A DNA stretch of 46,835 nt. Source: Mucilaginibacter dorajii (GTDB lineage: Bacteria; Bacteroidota; Bacteroidia; Sphingobacteriales; Sphingobacteriaceae). Below, piece by piece: positions 33,189 through 41,667 of this stretch. Every line of letters starts with the position of its first letter. The first letter of the stretch is position 1. Made by a program: the position numbers and the translations under genes. The DNA is taken from the NCBI RefSeq assembly GCF_024808255.1, contig NZ_JANTYS010000032.1:21367-68201 (forward strand). The letters are read 5' to 3'. The notes beneath the pieces are model-generated. The model did no database searches. It was not told where the DNA came from and saw nothing but the letters and a program-made list of their open reading frames with translations.

Positions 33189-34382
33189 TCAGGGTGCGGT
33201 AGTAAAACCAACAGATGCTTTTACCTTGTCCCAGCTAAAGCTTATAACGCCGCCGTTATTATCAGCGGGAGCTATCGCAAATGTCAATAACTCTACAGGC
33301 TCATCTAAAGATTGGGTTTGCATCGGGATCTTTAAGAGATCATAATCTGCGTTGTGCTCGGTTCCCCATATATTGGCTTGCTTATTGAATATTAACGTAA
33401 AGCCAGTAGGGCTTGGCATCGTAAATATGGAGTACGTGCCGGCCGGTAGTTCACTACCGTTAAAGTAAAGCGGCTTGCTTAAATAAATTTTTGTGGCCGC
33501 GTCGGCCCCGGTCCGCCAAATGCGGTTCCATGGCACAACTTCGCCAAATATTACCCTACCTCTTACAGACGGACGGGAGTATATGATTTTAACATTGGCC
33601 GCGTTGATGGTTGTTTTTACAGAATCCAATTTATTAATAATAGCCAACCGCGGATGCAGGTGCAGTTGCTTAACGTTTACAGCTATTACCGAATCAATAT
33701 TTAAATACGCCCCTGCCTTACCTTTAATATTAAACGATGTACCCATACCATCTACCGATTGTACTTTATCGTCTTTATCTAAAAATATAGTAAACATCCC
33801 CATTACAGAACTGCCCAGCAATAGTTTTTGGCTGCCTGTTTTTTTGATCATAAACTTCCTGGCACTGTTAAACACAATGTGGCTGCTCATTACGCTATCA
33901 CCTACTCGTTTCGGTGCAAAGTTGGCCAGCAGGGCTGGCATAAAAACAATGGCATCGCCACCAAGATTATTGGCCACCATAATTTTTACGGGGTACTTAC
34001 GCCGGCTGCTCCTGGTTCCGCTTCTTGTTTCAATAGATGTAGTATCCCTGGCGTAATTTAAATTATAAGTGTAAACCAATGAGTCTTTGCCCCCGGTCGG
34101 ATTATAATTAATCCCCTCCACATGCATCAGTTGGCCATCGGGAAAAAAGATACCTTTCAATTTACTAACGTTAACATTTGGGCTCATGGAAACTACCGTA
34201 AGCATAAATTCGTTTCCGTTTAATTCATAGTTGCCTATTGCCGAAGTATCCGGTCCCAGGGTATAAATCAGGCTTCCTTTAAACCCATGTAGCTTTTGGG
34301 CACTTGCCGAATTACCAAAATGAAGCAATAGCCCCAGGAAAAATATTTTTATCCGCATAAATTGTTTGAGCGAATTTAGCAT
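33189..34382 (-). CDS. exported DUF2911-domain protein
   Basis: This protein has 397 residues from the ATG at 34380-34382. A second ATG eight codons in (34356-34358) starts the signal peptide MRIKIFFLGLLLHFGNSASA and may be the true start. The C-terminal third (about residues 255-395) is a DUF2911 domain: KIIYSRPSVRGRVIFGEVVP, WNRIWRTGADAATKI, LPAGTYSIFTMPS, and a final FSWDKVKASVGF. The N-terminal two thirds is a beta-rich region without a family I recognise. The domain is common in Bacteroidota periplasmic proteins and its function is not established. Confidence 0.85.
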   Translation of the reverse strand: MLNSLKQFMRIKIFFLGLLLHFGNSASAQKLHGFKGSLIYTLGPDTSAIGNYELNGNEFMLTVVSMSPNVNVSKLKGIFFPDGQLMHVEGINYNPTGGKDSLVYTYNLNYARDTTSIETRSGTRSSRRKYPVKIMVANNLGGDAIVFMPALLANFAPKRVGDSVMSSHIVFNSARKFMIKKTGSQKLLLGSSVMGMFTIFLDKDDKVQSVDGMGTSFNIKGKAGAYLNIDSVIAVNVKQLHLHPRLAIINKLDSVKTTINAANVKIIYSRPSVRGRVIFGEVVPWNRIWRTGADAATKIYLSKPLYFNGSELPAGTYSIFTMPSPTGFTLIFNKQANIWGTEHNADYDLLKIPMQTQSLDEPVELLTFAIAPADNNGGVISFSWDKVKASVGFTTAP

Positions 34383-34715
34383 TAAAAATACTTGATGAAG
34401 CTGTTCCCAAAAATCTTGTTACGTTAATACCATACATTCAAAGCCATGCCTGGTTAATAGCGCTATAATGCCCGGTATACAAAACTGCCGCCCTTTAACT
34501 CTTAGTATATGATCGCAGTCTTCCAGGTCGAAGTTAACTTCAAGTTAAGAATCCTGGCTGCGCAATAGTATAAGCAATATTTCCGCATCAGTTGAGCTTT
34601 CTACAGTTGTTTTAAAAACCTCGATCATTATAAAATTTGTTATTTGATAAAAAAGCCCGGCCCAAAAAAGGCCGGGACAATTACTTACTCAGAGGACTAT
34701 GTTTTTGTAGCAGGA
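34383..34715. other. intergenic region, mostly empty
   Basis: Between two leftward genes. Apart from the terminator at 34651-34676 no gene or repeat was found; it should contain the promoter of the DUF2911 gene. Confidence 0.5.
34651..34676 (-). terminator. terminator of the outer-membrane barrel gene
   Basis: CCCGGCC (34656-34662) pairs with GGCCGGG (34670-34676) around CAAAAAA. On the minus strand the stem is followed by CTTTTTT, 40 bp after the stop of the gene at 34716. Confidence 0.88.
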
Positions 34716-35330
34716 TTAAAATGTATAAGACAGGCTGGCCTGGATGGTGCTGTTTTTAAAGTCGTTATTGATAGCCGCAGAAGTTGGGAAGTTACCCGCT
34801 TTAGTAAAACCATAGGCATACCTTGCGCCGATGCCCAATCCCATTTTTGACTGGAAACCGAGGCCGCCAACTGCCGACGCGTCTATCTTTTTAAATACTT
34901 TCTCGTTTGTAGTGTTAAATCCGGCGATCTCTTCTTTAAGCAGAATGCCTGTTTGGGCACCGGCTTCTACGTAAAAGCCAGAGGTGGTGCGGTATTTTAA
35001 AAGGATAGGCACTTGTACATAAGAAAGCTTGATATCCTGAGTGCCCAATATGCCGCCTTTAAGCTTTGCTCCCTGCAATGAGTAAAGAAAATCTTCCTGT
35101 ACCATAAAGTGATCTGTAAATTTATAAGCTACGCTTGCACCTGCATGGAAACCAATCAGCGGATCTGTAGGTAAATTAAAGTTTTGAAAATTGCTGACAT
35201 TGACACCCGCTTTGATACCAAATTCCAGTCGGCTCATGATTTTCTTTGCGAAGCTTTGATCGCCGGTGCTTGTTTGCGCAAAGGTTTTTGCAGATGCCAA
35301 TATAAGAACCGCTAAAATTAACTTTTTCAT
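34716..35330 (-). CDS. outer-membrane beta-barrel protein (PorT/OMP_b-brl_2-like)
   Basis: This 204-residue protein has a signal peptide at residues 1-19 (MKKLILAVLILASAKTFAQ). FGIKAGVNVSNF, FHAGASVAYKFTDHFMVQED, VPILLKYRTTSGFYVEAGAQ and a final aromatic-ended strand (STIQASLSYTF) show an eight-stranded outer-membrane barrel of the OMP_b-brl_2 type. The terminal Phe is expected for BAM recognition. It is probably a small surface porin-like or structural protein. It is monocistronic with a strong terminator. Confidence 0.88.
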   Translation of the reverse strand: MKKLILAVLILASAKTFAQTSTGDQSFAKKIMSRLEFGIKAGVNVSNFQNFNLPTDPLIGFHAGASVAYKFTDHFMVQEDFLYSLQGAKLKGGILGTQDIKLSYVQVPILLKYRTTSGFYVEAGAQTGILLKEEIAGFNTTNEKVFKKIDASAVGGLGFQSKMGLGIGARYAYGFTKAGNFPTSAAINNDFKNSTIQASLSYTF

Positions 35331-35800
35331 AAATTTCTTTTTTTTGTTGTGCTTTTTTGTTTGCAGCCCAAAGGCCGTTTGAATTATTTATGACAAAGAT
35401 GGGGCGCTGGTACGGCCCCCGAAAGGTAAAACTGGCCTAAGCGGGCAATGTGAGGGTGGAAGCGGCAAATGCCGGTTTGAATGGATTGGAGGTAAGAGGT
35501 TGAATTGGACTTTTAAAATCCGCAGAATGTGAAGGTGGAGATGACGAGGCGACGAAAGACTTACGAAGTTTTGAAAACTAAGTCTGAATTTGCAACTTGT
35601 AATGGGAGAAACGAAACAATGGCAAGTTATAAAAAGAAGTCTTCCTGAACTTGTTTAAGGATCCCACAGGACAGGTTTCCACCATGAAGTATACTTGGCA
35701 AGTGGGGTGCCGAAACAAGTTCGGCATGACGGCTGAATTAAAGGCAACTGCCATGCCCTATTCAAAAAGCGGCCGTTTTTTATTACGAAGCACCTGCAAA
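35331..35800. repeat. gene-free tract with decayed palindromic repeats
   Basis: About 35508-35730 carries TTTTAAAATCCGCAGAATGT then GAAGGTGGAGATGAC, ACTTACGAAGTTTTGAAAAC, and TTCCTGAACTTGTTTAAGG through GTGCCGAAACAAGTTCGGCA followed by TGAC. These are the module types of 1656-2580 and 13364-13693. The TTACGAAGTTTT hairpin has lost part of one arm here. No gene is credible in this tract. Confidence 0.75.
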
Positions 35801-36565
35801 TCAGGCACTCGCCAGCCAGGCAAGGAATTGGGCGGCTTTACCCTTACTAACAATCACTTTCTCATCCAGGGCTATTTTGAGGTTTAAGGACAGCTTTCTC
35901 GAAAAAAAACTGGATACATCAATGATGGCGTTCCGGCAAACTAAAACCTGCCGGTTCGCCCTGAAAAAATTTGTGCCTGACATTCTTTCCAGTTCATCCA
36001 GGTTTTTATTCGGATAATATCTTTTCCCCGAAAAAGTAACCAGGTGTGTCACTTCATTTTCAAGATAAAAAACCGCTATCTCCTCAATTTTTACCGGGAT
36101 GATCTTATCCTGGTGATATACCAATACCGATGCAGACCGCTGTGTGTCCCTGGCGGCCAGCAGCTGCATCAACGCCTCATATTGCGGGGTTTGCTCGGTC
36201 GACAATACTTTTTTTAACTGCCTGTATTTTTCAATAGCTTTTTCTAATATCCCAAAGGTAAAAGGCTTTAAAATATAATCGATACCGTTTGCTTTAAAAG
36301 CATCCAGCGCATATTCATCATAGGCGGTAATAAAAATTACCGGCGCCAAAACCGGGGCTGCGATGAAGATCTCGAAACTAAGCCCGTCGCCCAGTTGAAT
36401 ATCACTAAAAATCAGGTCAGGGACATCATTATTTTTAAAATGAGCGATTCCTTCTTTTACAGATCTGAGTTTATCAATCTGTACAGCTTCCTCAAATAGT
36501 TTCCTGATATTGGTTTCCAGCTCATCTGCAACCAAACCTTCATCTTCAATGATTACGATATTCAT
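35801..36565 (-). CDS. LytTR-family response regulator
   Basis: This 254-residue protein has a receiver domain at residues 1-115 with acidic Glu7-Asp8-Glu9, phospho-acceptor Asp55 (IFSDIQLGDG) and the conserved Lys in YILKPF. A LytTR DNA-binding domain lies at about 150-250 (HQDKIIPVKIEEIAVFYLEN, then RMSGTNFFRANRQVLV). The start overlaps the kinase gene by 20 bp, showing translational coupling. It probably controls nearby export-related genes, possibly the divergent DUF2141/DUF4397 pair. Confidence 0.94.
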   Translation of the reverse strand: MNIVIIEDEGLVADELETNIRKLFEEAVQIDKLRSVKEGIAHFKNNDVPDLIFSDIQLGDGLSFEIFIAAPVLAPVIFITAYDEYALDAFKANGIDYILKPFTFGILEKAIEKYRQLKKVLSTEQTPQYEALMQLLAARDTQRSASVLVYHQDKIIPVKIEEIAVFYLENEVTHLVTFSGKRYYPNKNLDELERMSGTNFFRANRQVLVCRNAIIDVSSFFSRKLSLNLKIALDEKVIVSKGKAAQFLAWLASA

Positions 36566-37709
36566 TATTTAATAATTTGATACTTACTGAAAATATATCC
36601 GCATCCTCTTTAATGATGATGTCATCGCCCGACCAAAGTTTATAGCGTTCGGCCAAATTAGCCAGGCCATAGCTGGTAGACGCCACTTTTATATTCTTCT
36701 TTTGGATGTTATTGCTGATTTTGAGCCACCCATCCTGCTGCCTGATTGTTACTTTCAAAGGGGCTTCCATAGTAAAATTATTGTGTTTGATAGCGTTTTC
36801 AAGTAAAGGCTGCAAAGAAAATGAGGGCAGATAACAGCTTTCTAACGTTTCGGCAGGCAGGTCTACGCTGCAATCTAACGCGGCTCCAAACCTTATCCGC
36901 TGCATTTCCAGGTAATCGTAAAGCAAATCAATCTCCGCTTTCAATTTGGAAACATGGGTGCTGTGATGATAAATGGATGCCCTTAAAAAATTAGCCATAT
37001 GCACAATATAATCATCGGCAACCTGGGTATCCTTATGGTATAGGGCCTTTAGCGTATTTAAGGCGTTGAATAAAAAATGCGGGTGGATTTGCTGCTTTAA
37101 AGCCAGGTTCATAGCTTCGGCATTAACGGCCCTTAACCTGGAGAGCTCAAGTTCGCTATTCATTTTATGCTCATATAATAACACGGAATTATGTAGCAGC
37201 GTGATCAGCGTATTGACCACTATGCCCGAGCCGAAAAACGCCAGGAATGAACCAATATCAAAAAAATTCCATTTCATCCCCCCGAAATAGGAAAATGCAG
37301 GCCGTAGCAACAGATAGATCAATATGCTTACCGGGTAGCCGAACAAGGAACGCGCTATGGAAAATCTTTTAGATCTGATAGAATTTTTTCTGGCTAAGAG
37401 TATCATCAGGGAAATATCCGCATAGCCAACAAGCAAGATCCCCGACATTGTCAACGTGGTAAAAGCGATAATATGGGGAGGTGTCTCATGCGAATTAGAG
37501 ATCACCAGGTAAAAAATAAAGCCAATGATGATGGTCTGTAACCAGGTAAGGCGCACCAAACGCTTTAAGGGCAATTTTTCCTGCATAGCTGTAAAGTTAC
37601 CGATTGGCAATGAACTATAGCCGGACCGAGACACCGAAGCGGGCAAAATAGGCACCGAACGTTTAATTAGCCGCCCCCAAACGCCGGCTCTTTTATTATT
37701 GCTGCTCAT
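36546..37709 (-). CDS. LytS-type sensor histidine kinase
   Basis: This 387-residue kinase begins MSSNNKRAG; a start at Met42 (37584-37586) would remove a non-conserved basic extension. Four membrane helices lie at about residues 56-72, 82-105, 123-140 and 152-172. The His_kinase domain has QIHPHFLFNALNTLKAL with His211, then LPSFSLQPLLENAIKH as the N-box. The terminal ATPase segment (SYGLANLAERYKLW) is typical of the family. No extracellular sensor domain is seen, so it senses through its membrane region. It is coupled to the LytTR regulator gene. Confidence 0.92.
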   Translation of the reverse strand: MSSNNKRAGVWGRLIKRSVPILPASVSRSGYSSLPIGNFTAMQEKLPLKRLVRLTWLQTIIIGFIFYLVISNSHETPPHIIAFTTLTMSGILLVGYADISLMILLARKNSIRSKRFSIARSLFGYPVSILIYLLLRPAFSYFGGMKWNFFDIGSFLAFFGSGIVVNTLITLLHNSVLLYEHKMNSELELSRLRAVNAEAMNLALKQQIHPHFLFNALNTLKALYHKDTQVADDYIVHMANFLRASIYHHSTHVSKLKAEIDLLYDYLEMQRIRFGAALDCSVDLPAETLESCYLPSFSLQPLLENAIKHNNFTMEAPLKVTIRQQDGWLKISNNIQKKNIKVASTSYGLANLAERYKLWSGDDIIIKEDADIFSVSIKLLNNEYRNH

Positions 37710-37865
37710 ACAACAGTAAAATTATGAAATACGGCGCAACTTTTTAAACCCGTCATATGCTCCTCCGGCTATGAATATGCCCGCTTCACTTACTTTTCAC
37801 AAGCAGCCTGCACATAGGGCTAATACCTTCGCTTCAAATTAATCTCAAAAATTGAATTTATAATT

Positions 37866-38309
37866 ATGAAAAAGACAACTGTATTCGGCATTAACCTATT
37901 GATCGGTTTACTCCTTATTTTCTTTGGCTCTTCTATCAGGGCCCAGGAACTCCCGGTTAAAATTACGGGGATCAGGTCGGCAAAAGGGACCATCGTTGTT
38001 AGTGTATTTAAAGACCAGGCCAGTTACGATAAGGAAGAACCCTTCAAAAAGTTTTCATTTGACAAACGTAACCTCGATAAGGGCATCATGACGGTAGAGC
38101 TTACCCTTGAAGCCGGCATCTATGGCATCACCCTGCTTGATGATGAAAACGCGAACGGAAAAATCGACAAGAATTTCATCGGCATACCCAAAGAAGGTTT
38201 TGGCTTCTCCAACTTTTTCATGACTAAAATGAAAAAACCTGCATTTGATGAATTCAAGGTCGATCTTAAAACGCAGCCCAAGGTTGAAATCAAAGTAAAA
38301 TACATGTAA
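37866..38309 (+). CDS. DUF2141-family exported protein
   Basis: This 147-residue protein has a signal peptide to about residue 26 (LLLIFFGSSIRAQ). The mature part matches DUF2141: IRSAKGTIVVSVFKDQASYD, YGITLLDDENANGKIDKNFI and GIPKEGFGFSNF. Such small beta-sandwich proteins are common in the Bacteroidota periplasm or outer membrane; function is not established. It is 156 bp from the divergent LytS gene and 42 bp upstream of a DUF4397 lipoprotein gene, so the pair may be an operon controlled by that two-component system (inference). Confidence 0.88.
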   Translation: MKKTTVFGINLLIGLLLIFFGSSIRAQELPVKITGIRSAKGTIVVSVFKDQASYDKEEPFKKFSFDKRNLDKGIMTVELTLEAGIYGITLLDDENANGKIDKNFIGIPKEGFGFSNFFMTKMKKPAFDEFKVDLKTQPKVEIKVKYM

Positions 38310-38351
38310 TCCCTGCGCTCAACTTAAAAATTAAATATATCCATCAACAAA

Positions 38352-39050
38352 ATGAAAATCCTTATGAAAACAACAGTGAGTTATAAAAAGCTATTTACAG
38401 GCCTGGCCTTATTTATAGCAGTGTTAGCTATTTCTTCATGTAAGAAAAACACCATCGATCCTTCGGGGCAGTTTAATATTAAAGTGGTCAATGCATCGGC
38501 TACAGCCGGTCCGCAGAGTTTTACACTGGCTGGTAATGTACTGGTAAGCGGCGGATTAAATTATACGGATGCCTCGGCCTATATTAACGCGCCTTCGGGC
38601 AAGAATATGGTTACCGAATTCAAAAACGCCGGTACCAATTCGGTGTATGCCTCCGGATCTCTTTATACCGCAAATGGTGTAAATTTTACGGTTTACCTGG
38701 CAGGATCAGGATCAAACGCGAGGGTGAAAAATTTTGAAGATGACCTTGCCACCCCTAACAACGGGCAGGTGAAAATCAAGTTTATCCACCTGAGCGACAA
38801 GGCCCCAAACATCATTACCATTAAAAACTCAAATGGCGACGAATTTTCGGGTTCCCTGGTCAGGAACCTGGCAACCGGTTACAAATATGTAGCGCCGGGT
38901 GATCTCACCATTCAGGTGGCCGGACTTACATCCAAAAACAGCGTTGGCACTTTTACCTTTGCCAACCTGCAGGCTGGTAAAATTTACTCGCTGTACTTAA
39001 CCGATGATGCAAATGGTAATGTGGTAATGAACCAGGTACTTCATAACTAA
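38352..39050 (+). CDS. DUF4397-domain lipoprotein
   Basis: This 232-residue protein has a lipoprotein signal with lipobox AISSCKKN (Cys30 if ATG 38352 is used; ATG at 38364 is the other possible start). Two DUF4397-like beta modules follow, with FNIKVVNASATAGPQSFTLA and QVKIKFIHLSDKAPNIITIK. It is expected at the cell surface or the periplasmic side of the outer membrane. It lies 42 bp after the DUF2141 gene and is followed by a strong terminator, closing a two-gene operon. Function is unknown. Confidence 0.88.
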   Translation: MKILMKTTVSYKKLFTGLALFIAVLAISSCKKNTIDPSGQFNIKVVNASATAGPQSFTLAGNVLVSGGLNYTDASAYINAPSGKNMVTEFKNAGTNSVYASGSLYTANGVNFTVYLAGSGSNARVKNFEDDLATPNNGQVKIKFIHLSDKAPNIITIKNSNGDEFSGSLVRNLATGYKYVAPGDLTIQVAGLTSKNSVGTFTFANLQAGKIYSLYLTDDANGNVVMNQVLHN

Positions 39051-39370
39051 TATTAATTTTAGCCTGGCTGAAAACCGCGTAGCTTATGGGCTGCGCGGTT
39101 TTGTTATTTGTAGCCTGGTTGTCCGCCGGCGCCCTTCGATGTCTCTGACTAAAGGATGCTTTACCATTTTAGCGCAGGTCTTGTGCCGGGACAGGAGCGG
39201 AAGCTGACCTGTGCCTGCGATATAATTGGTTTACAAAAGTCACAAGTGATCCTCATTTGGCAGGCAAAATACTGATTTACAGTCATTTAAACCACAATTC
39301 AATAACATTAACCTTGCGGCAGCGCATGACTTCGTACAGCGGAGGCGAAAGTTTCAACGAGTTCGGTCTG
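39051..39370. other. intergenic region between convergent genes
   Basis: It holds the terminator at 39071-39105 just after the DUF4397 gene. The rest, including the 3' flank of the leftward thioredoxin gene, shows no gene or repeat. Confidence 0.5.
39071..39105 (+). terminator. rho-independent terminator after the DUF4397 gene
   Basis: AAAACCGCG-T-AGC (39071-39083) pairs with GCT-G-CGCGGTTTT (39090-39102) with one G-T wobble around 6 nt, followed by GTTATTTG. The AAAA/TTTT ends also make it usable on the minus strand. Confidence 0.9.
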
Positions 39371-40897
39371 CTAAAGACCCACAGTCTTTTTTAAACTACC
39401 CTTATCCAATGCTCCCATGAAAGTGATTTTTGTTTGATTTATTTTGCCATTGATATCTATAACCACATAAGTTGGGAATCCGCCTTCTGCGTTGAACGCG
39501 GTTTTTAGCCTGGATATAATTTTATCGTTCACAAAAATATGGGTACCCGGGATTTGCAGATCCCCAATCCTGTTTTTCCATGTATTGATGTTTGAACCGC
39601 TGGTGGTACACAGATAGATGTATTCAATAGGCAGGTCTTTATTTTTCTCGTGCAAACTTTTACTGAAGGGCAAATCGCCTAAGCAGGGGGCGCACCAGGT
39701 AGCCCAAAAATCGATAATGAGCGCCTTGTTTGGGAATGCTGATTTTAGGCTTAGTATAAAGTTATCAATGTTTGCTACGGTATCTAATTGGTATAAGCTG
39801 GCATCAAAAGGTAACCGCATTAACGGTGCGCCAATATCTGTATTTTCTAATTTTTTTGATGAGGCAAAAAGGCCGTCTATTCTTTTTTGGTTAGCATCAA
39901 CTTTAGCCAATTCATCTGTCGCGATTTTTTTGCACCACTTTGTTTTGATACTATTGATGATAATTGGGTAACTCCGGGCATAAGTATCTTTCTCTGATTC
40001 TAAAAGGGATAGTTTTAACAGATCAGACCGCTGCTGTGTATATAAACTGTCAAATAGTTTTATGAAACCGGCAAGCACATCTTGTGTTTTAAAGTGTCCT
40101 TTACCCAAACTGTAAATCTCCAGGTACTTGTAATACATTACGCCGTCGTTGCTTGTAAATAAAGGCCGATGAGCGTTTAATTGTTTAAAAACCTGGTCGG
40201 GCATGGTGTCATTCCAGTAAGCAACACAAATTTGCTGGTAAAACTCTGATAAGGTTTCATTGTTAACAGCCCATTCATAATCACGGTTACCAGCTATAAA
40301 TTCGCTATCCATATTTTTCAATAGCTGTAAAACAGAATCGGTTTTGAAGGTGAAGGCATCTGGGACATATTTTTTTCTCGCGCTGCATAGGCTACGCAGG
40401 TTATTAATCAAACCCTCTCTTTCCGCCTTTTTAAATAATATTTTTTTATTCATCACGGTGTTTAGCTCTCCGTCGTAACCGGAATAAGTTACTCCCGTGC
40501 CTATCATGTAGGCTCCGTCTTTGGCCACCTGGTGTGCATCTATGGTAACTGTAAGCCCGGTATTAACATATACGCCTGCATATAAATAATCGCCGGCGCT
40601 TAACCATATTTGCTGGTAAGGTAAATTCTGATCAAGTACTATTTTTGCCAGGCCGGCAGCATCTGTTTCTGCATATTTGGTAGCCTGGAAACCTCCGGCG
40701 AGTTGTACGAGAGTATATTGAATATTTACTTTTTTAACACTATCCGGAAGGTTTTTTATTTGGACGGTCAATATTGCAGGTTTCCGGCTCATGAGATATC
40801 CGTCCATTTTTTTATCCTCGATGGCAATGGGCGATAAATTTTGCGCGCTTAAATAGGTGCTGCTGCACATTAGTAACACTAATAATAAATTTTTCAT
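39371..40897 (-). CDS. exported TlpA-like thioredoxin-fold protein
   Basis: This 508-residue protein has a signal peptide at residues 1-18 (ending YLSAQ). A long N-terminal region (about 20-370) begins with a beta-sandwich-like segment. The thioredoxin domain at about residues 385-505 has DFWATWCAPCLGDLPF, redox Cys402 and Cys405. The cis-Pro is in GGFPTYVVIDING. It probably reduces or isomerises periplasmic disulfides. The gene starts 11 bp downstream of the LytTR regulator gene in the same direction, so kinase, regulator and thioredoxin form one operon. Confidence 0.9.
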   Translation of the reverse strand: MKNLLLVLLMCSSTYLSAQNLSPIAIEDKKMDGYLMSRKPAILTVQIKNLPDSVKKVNIQYTLVQLAGGFQATKYAETDAAGLAKIVLDQNLPYQQIWLSAGDYLYAGVYVNTGLTVTIDAHQVAKDGAYMIGTGVTYSGYDGELNTVMNKKILFKKAEREGLINNLRSLCSARKKYVPDAFTFKTDSVLQLLKNMDSEFIAGNRDYEWAVNNETLSEFYQQICVAYWNDTMPDQVFKQLNAHRPLFTSNDGVMYYKYLEIYSLGKGHFKTQDVLAGFIKLFDSLYTQQRSDLLKLSLLESEKDTYARSYPIIINSIKTKWCKKIATDELAKVDANQKRIDGLFASSKKLENTDIGAPLMRLPFDASLYQLDTVANIDNFILSLKSAFPNKALIIDFWATWCAPCLGDLPFSKSLHEKNKDLPIEYIYLCTTSGSNINTWKNRIGDLQIPGTHIFVNDKIISRLKTAFNAEGGFPTYVVIDINGKINQTKITFMGALDKGSLKKTVGL

Positions 40898-40908
40898 GAT
40901 AAGATTTT

Positions 40909-41667
40909 TTATTTTTTTATGGTGTGTAAGGCTTTTATTACGTTCTCCTTTTTGTTCCTGGAGATAGGGATGCGGGTATTATCGTCCAGTAACAGGTAGC
41001 CCGAATCTTCCTTGAGTAAACTTTTGATAAACTTTATATTAACTAAATGCGATTGATGGCACCGGATAAAGTCGTAGCTGCTTAATAATTCCTCATATTC
41101 AAAAATGGGTTTTGATACCATGATGTTTTTCCCATCGGATAAAAAGAACTGGGTGTAAGCGTTTGATGATTCGCAACGGATGATATCCCCGGTATGTACA
41201 AACCTGATCTCTTTAGTGGAGGCCAGGGCTAATTTGTGTTCCTTTTTTGCGTCCTTATCTTTAATAAACTCCATTAAATTTTCGAGCTGCAGGTTTGTCT
41301 TCCTTTGGTTAAGCTTTGCTTCAACCTTGCTAACAGATGCTTTCAACTCTTCGGGATCTATTGGTTTCAACAAATAATCTATAGCCGAAAACTTAACGGC
41401 TTGTATCCCATATTGATCAAACGCGGTTACAAAAACCACTTCAAACTGGGGATGCGGTAAGGCTTTAAGCACTTCAAAGCCGTTTTTATCCGGCATTTGA
41501 ATATCTAAAAACAACAAGTCGGGGTTGCTTGCTGCAATTAAATCTACGCCATCATCGGCATTAGTGGCCGCCCCCACTACAACTACCGGCAGTTCATGCT
41601 TTTTTAGCAGGCGTACAATATTTTCAATATTGTTTTTTTCGTCATCAATAATTACCGCTCGTATCAT
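40909..41667 (-). CDS. LytTR-family response regulator
   Basis: This 252-residue protein has a receiver domain with IIDDEKNN near residues 6-13, phospho-acceptor Asp55 (LLFLDIQMPDKNGF) and a conserved Lys in YLLKPID. A LytTR DNA-binding domain spans about 145-250 (STKEIRFVHTGDIIRCESSN, then YDFIRCHQSHLVNIKFIKSL). The ATG at 41665-41667 overlaps the kinase stop as ATGA; a TTG three codons upstream is unlikely. It is cognate to the kinase gene and possibly acts on the downstream thioredoxin gene. Confidence 0.94.
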   Translation of the reverse strand: MIRAVIIDDEKNNIENIVRLLKKHELPVVVVGAATNADDGVDLIAASNPDLLFLDIQMPDKNGFEVLKALPHPQFEVVFVTAFDQYGIQAVKFSAIDYLLKPIDPEELKASVSKVEAKLNQRKTNLQLENLMEFIKDKDAKKEHKLALASTKEIRFVHTGDIIRCESSNAYTQFFLSDGKNIMVSKPIFEYEELLSSYDFIRCHQSHLVNIKFIKSLLKEDSGYLLLDDNTRIPISRNKKENVIKALHTIKK

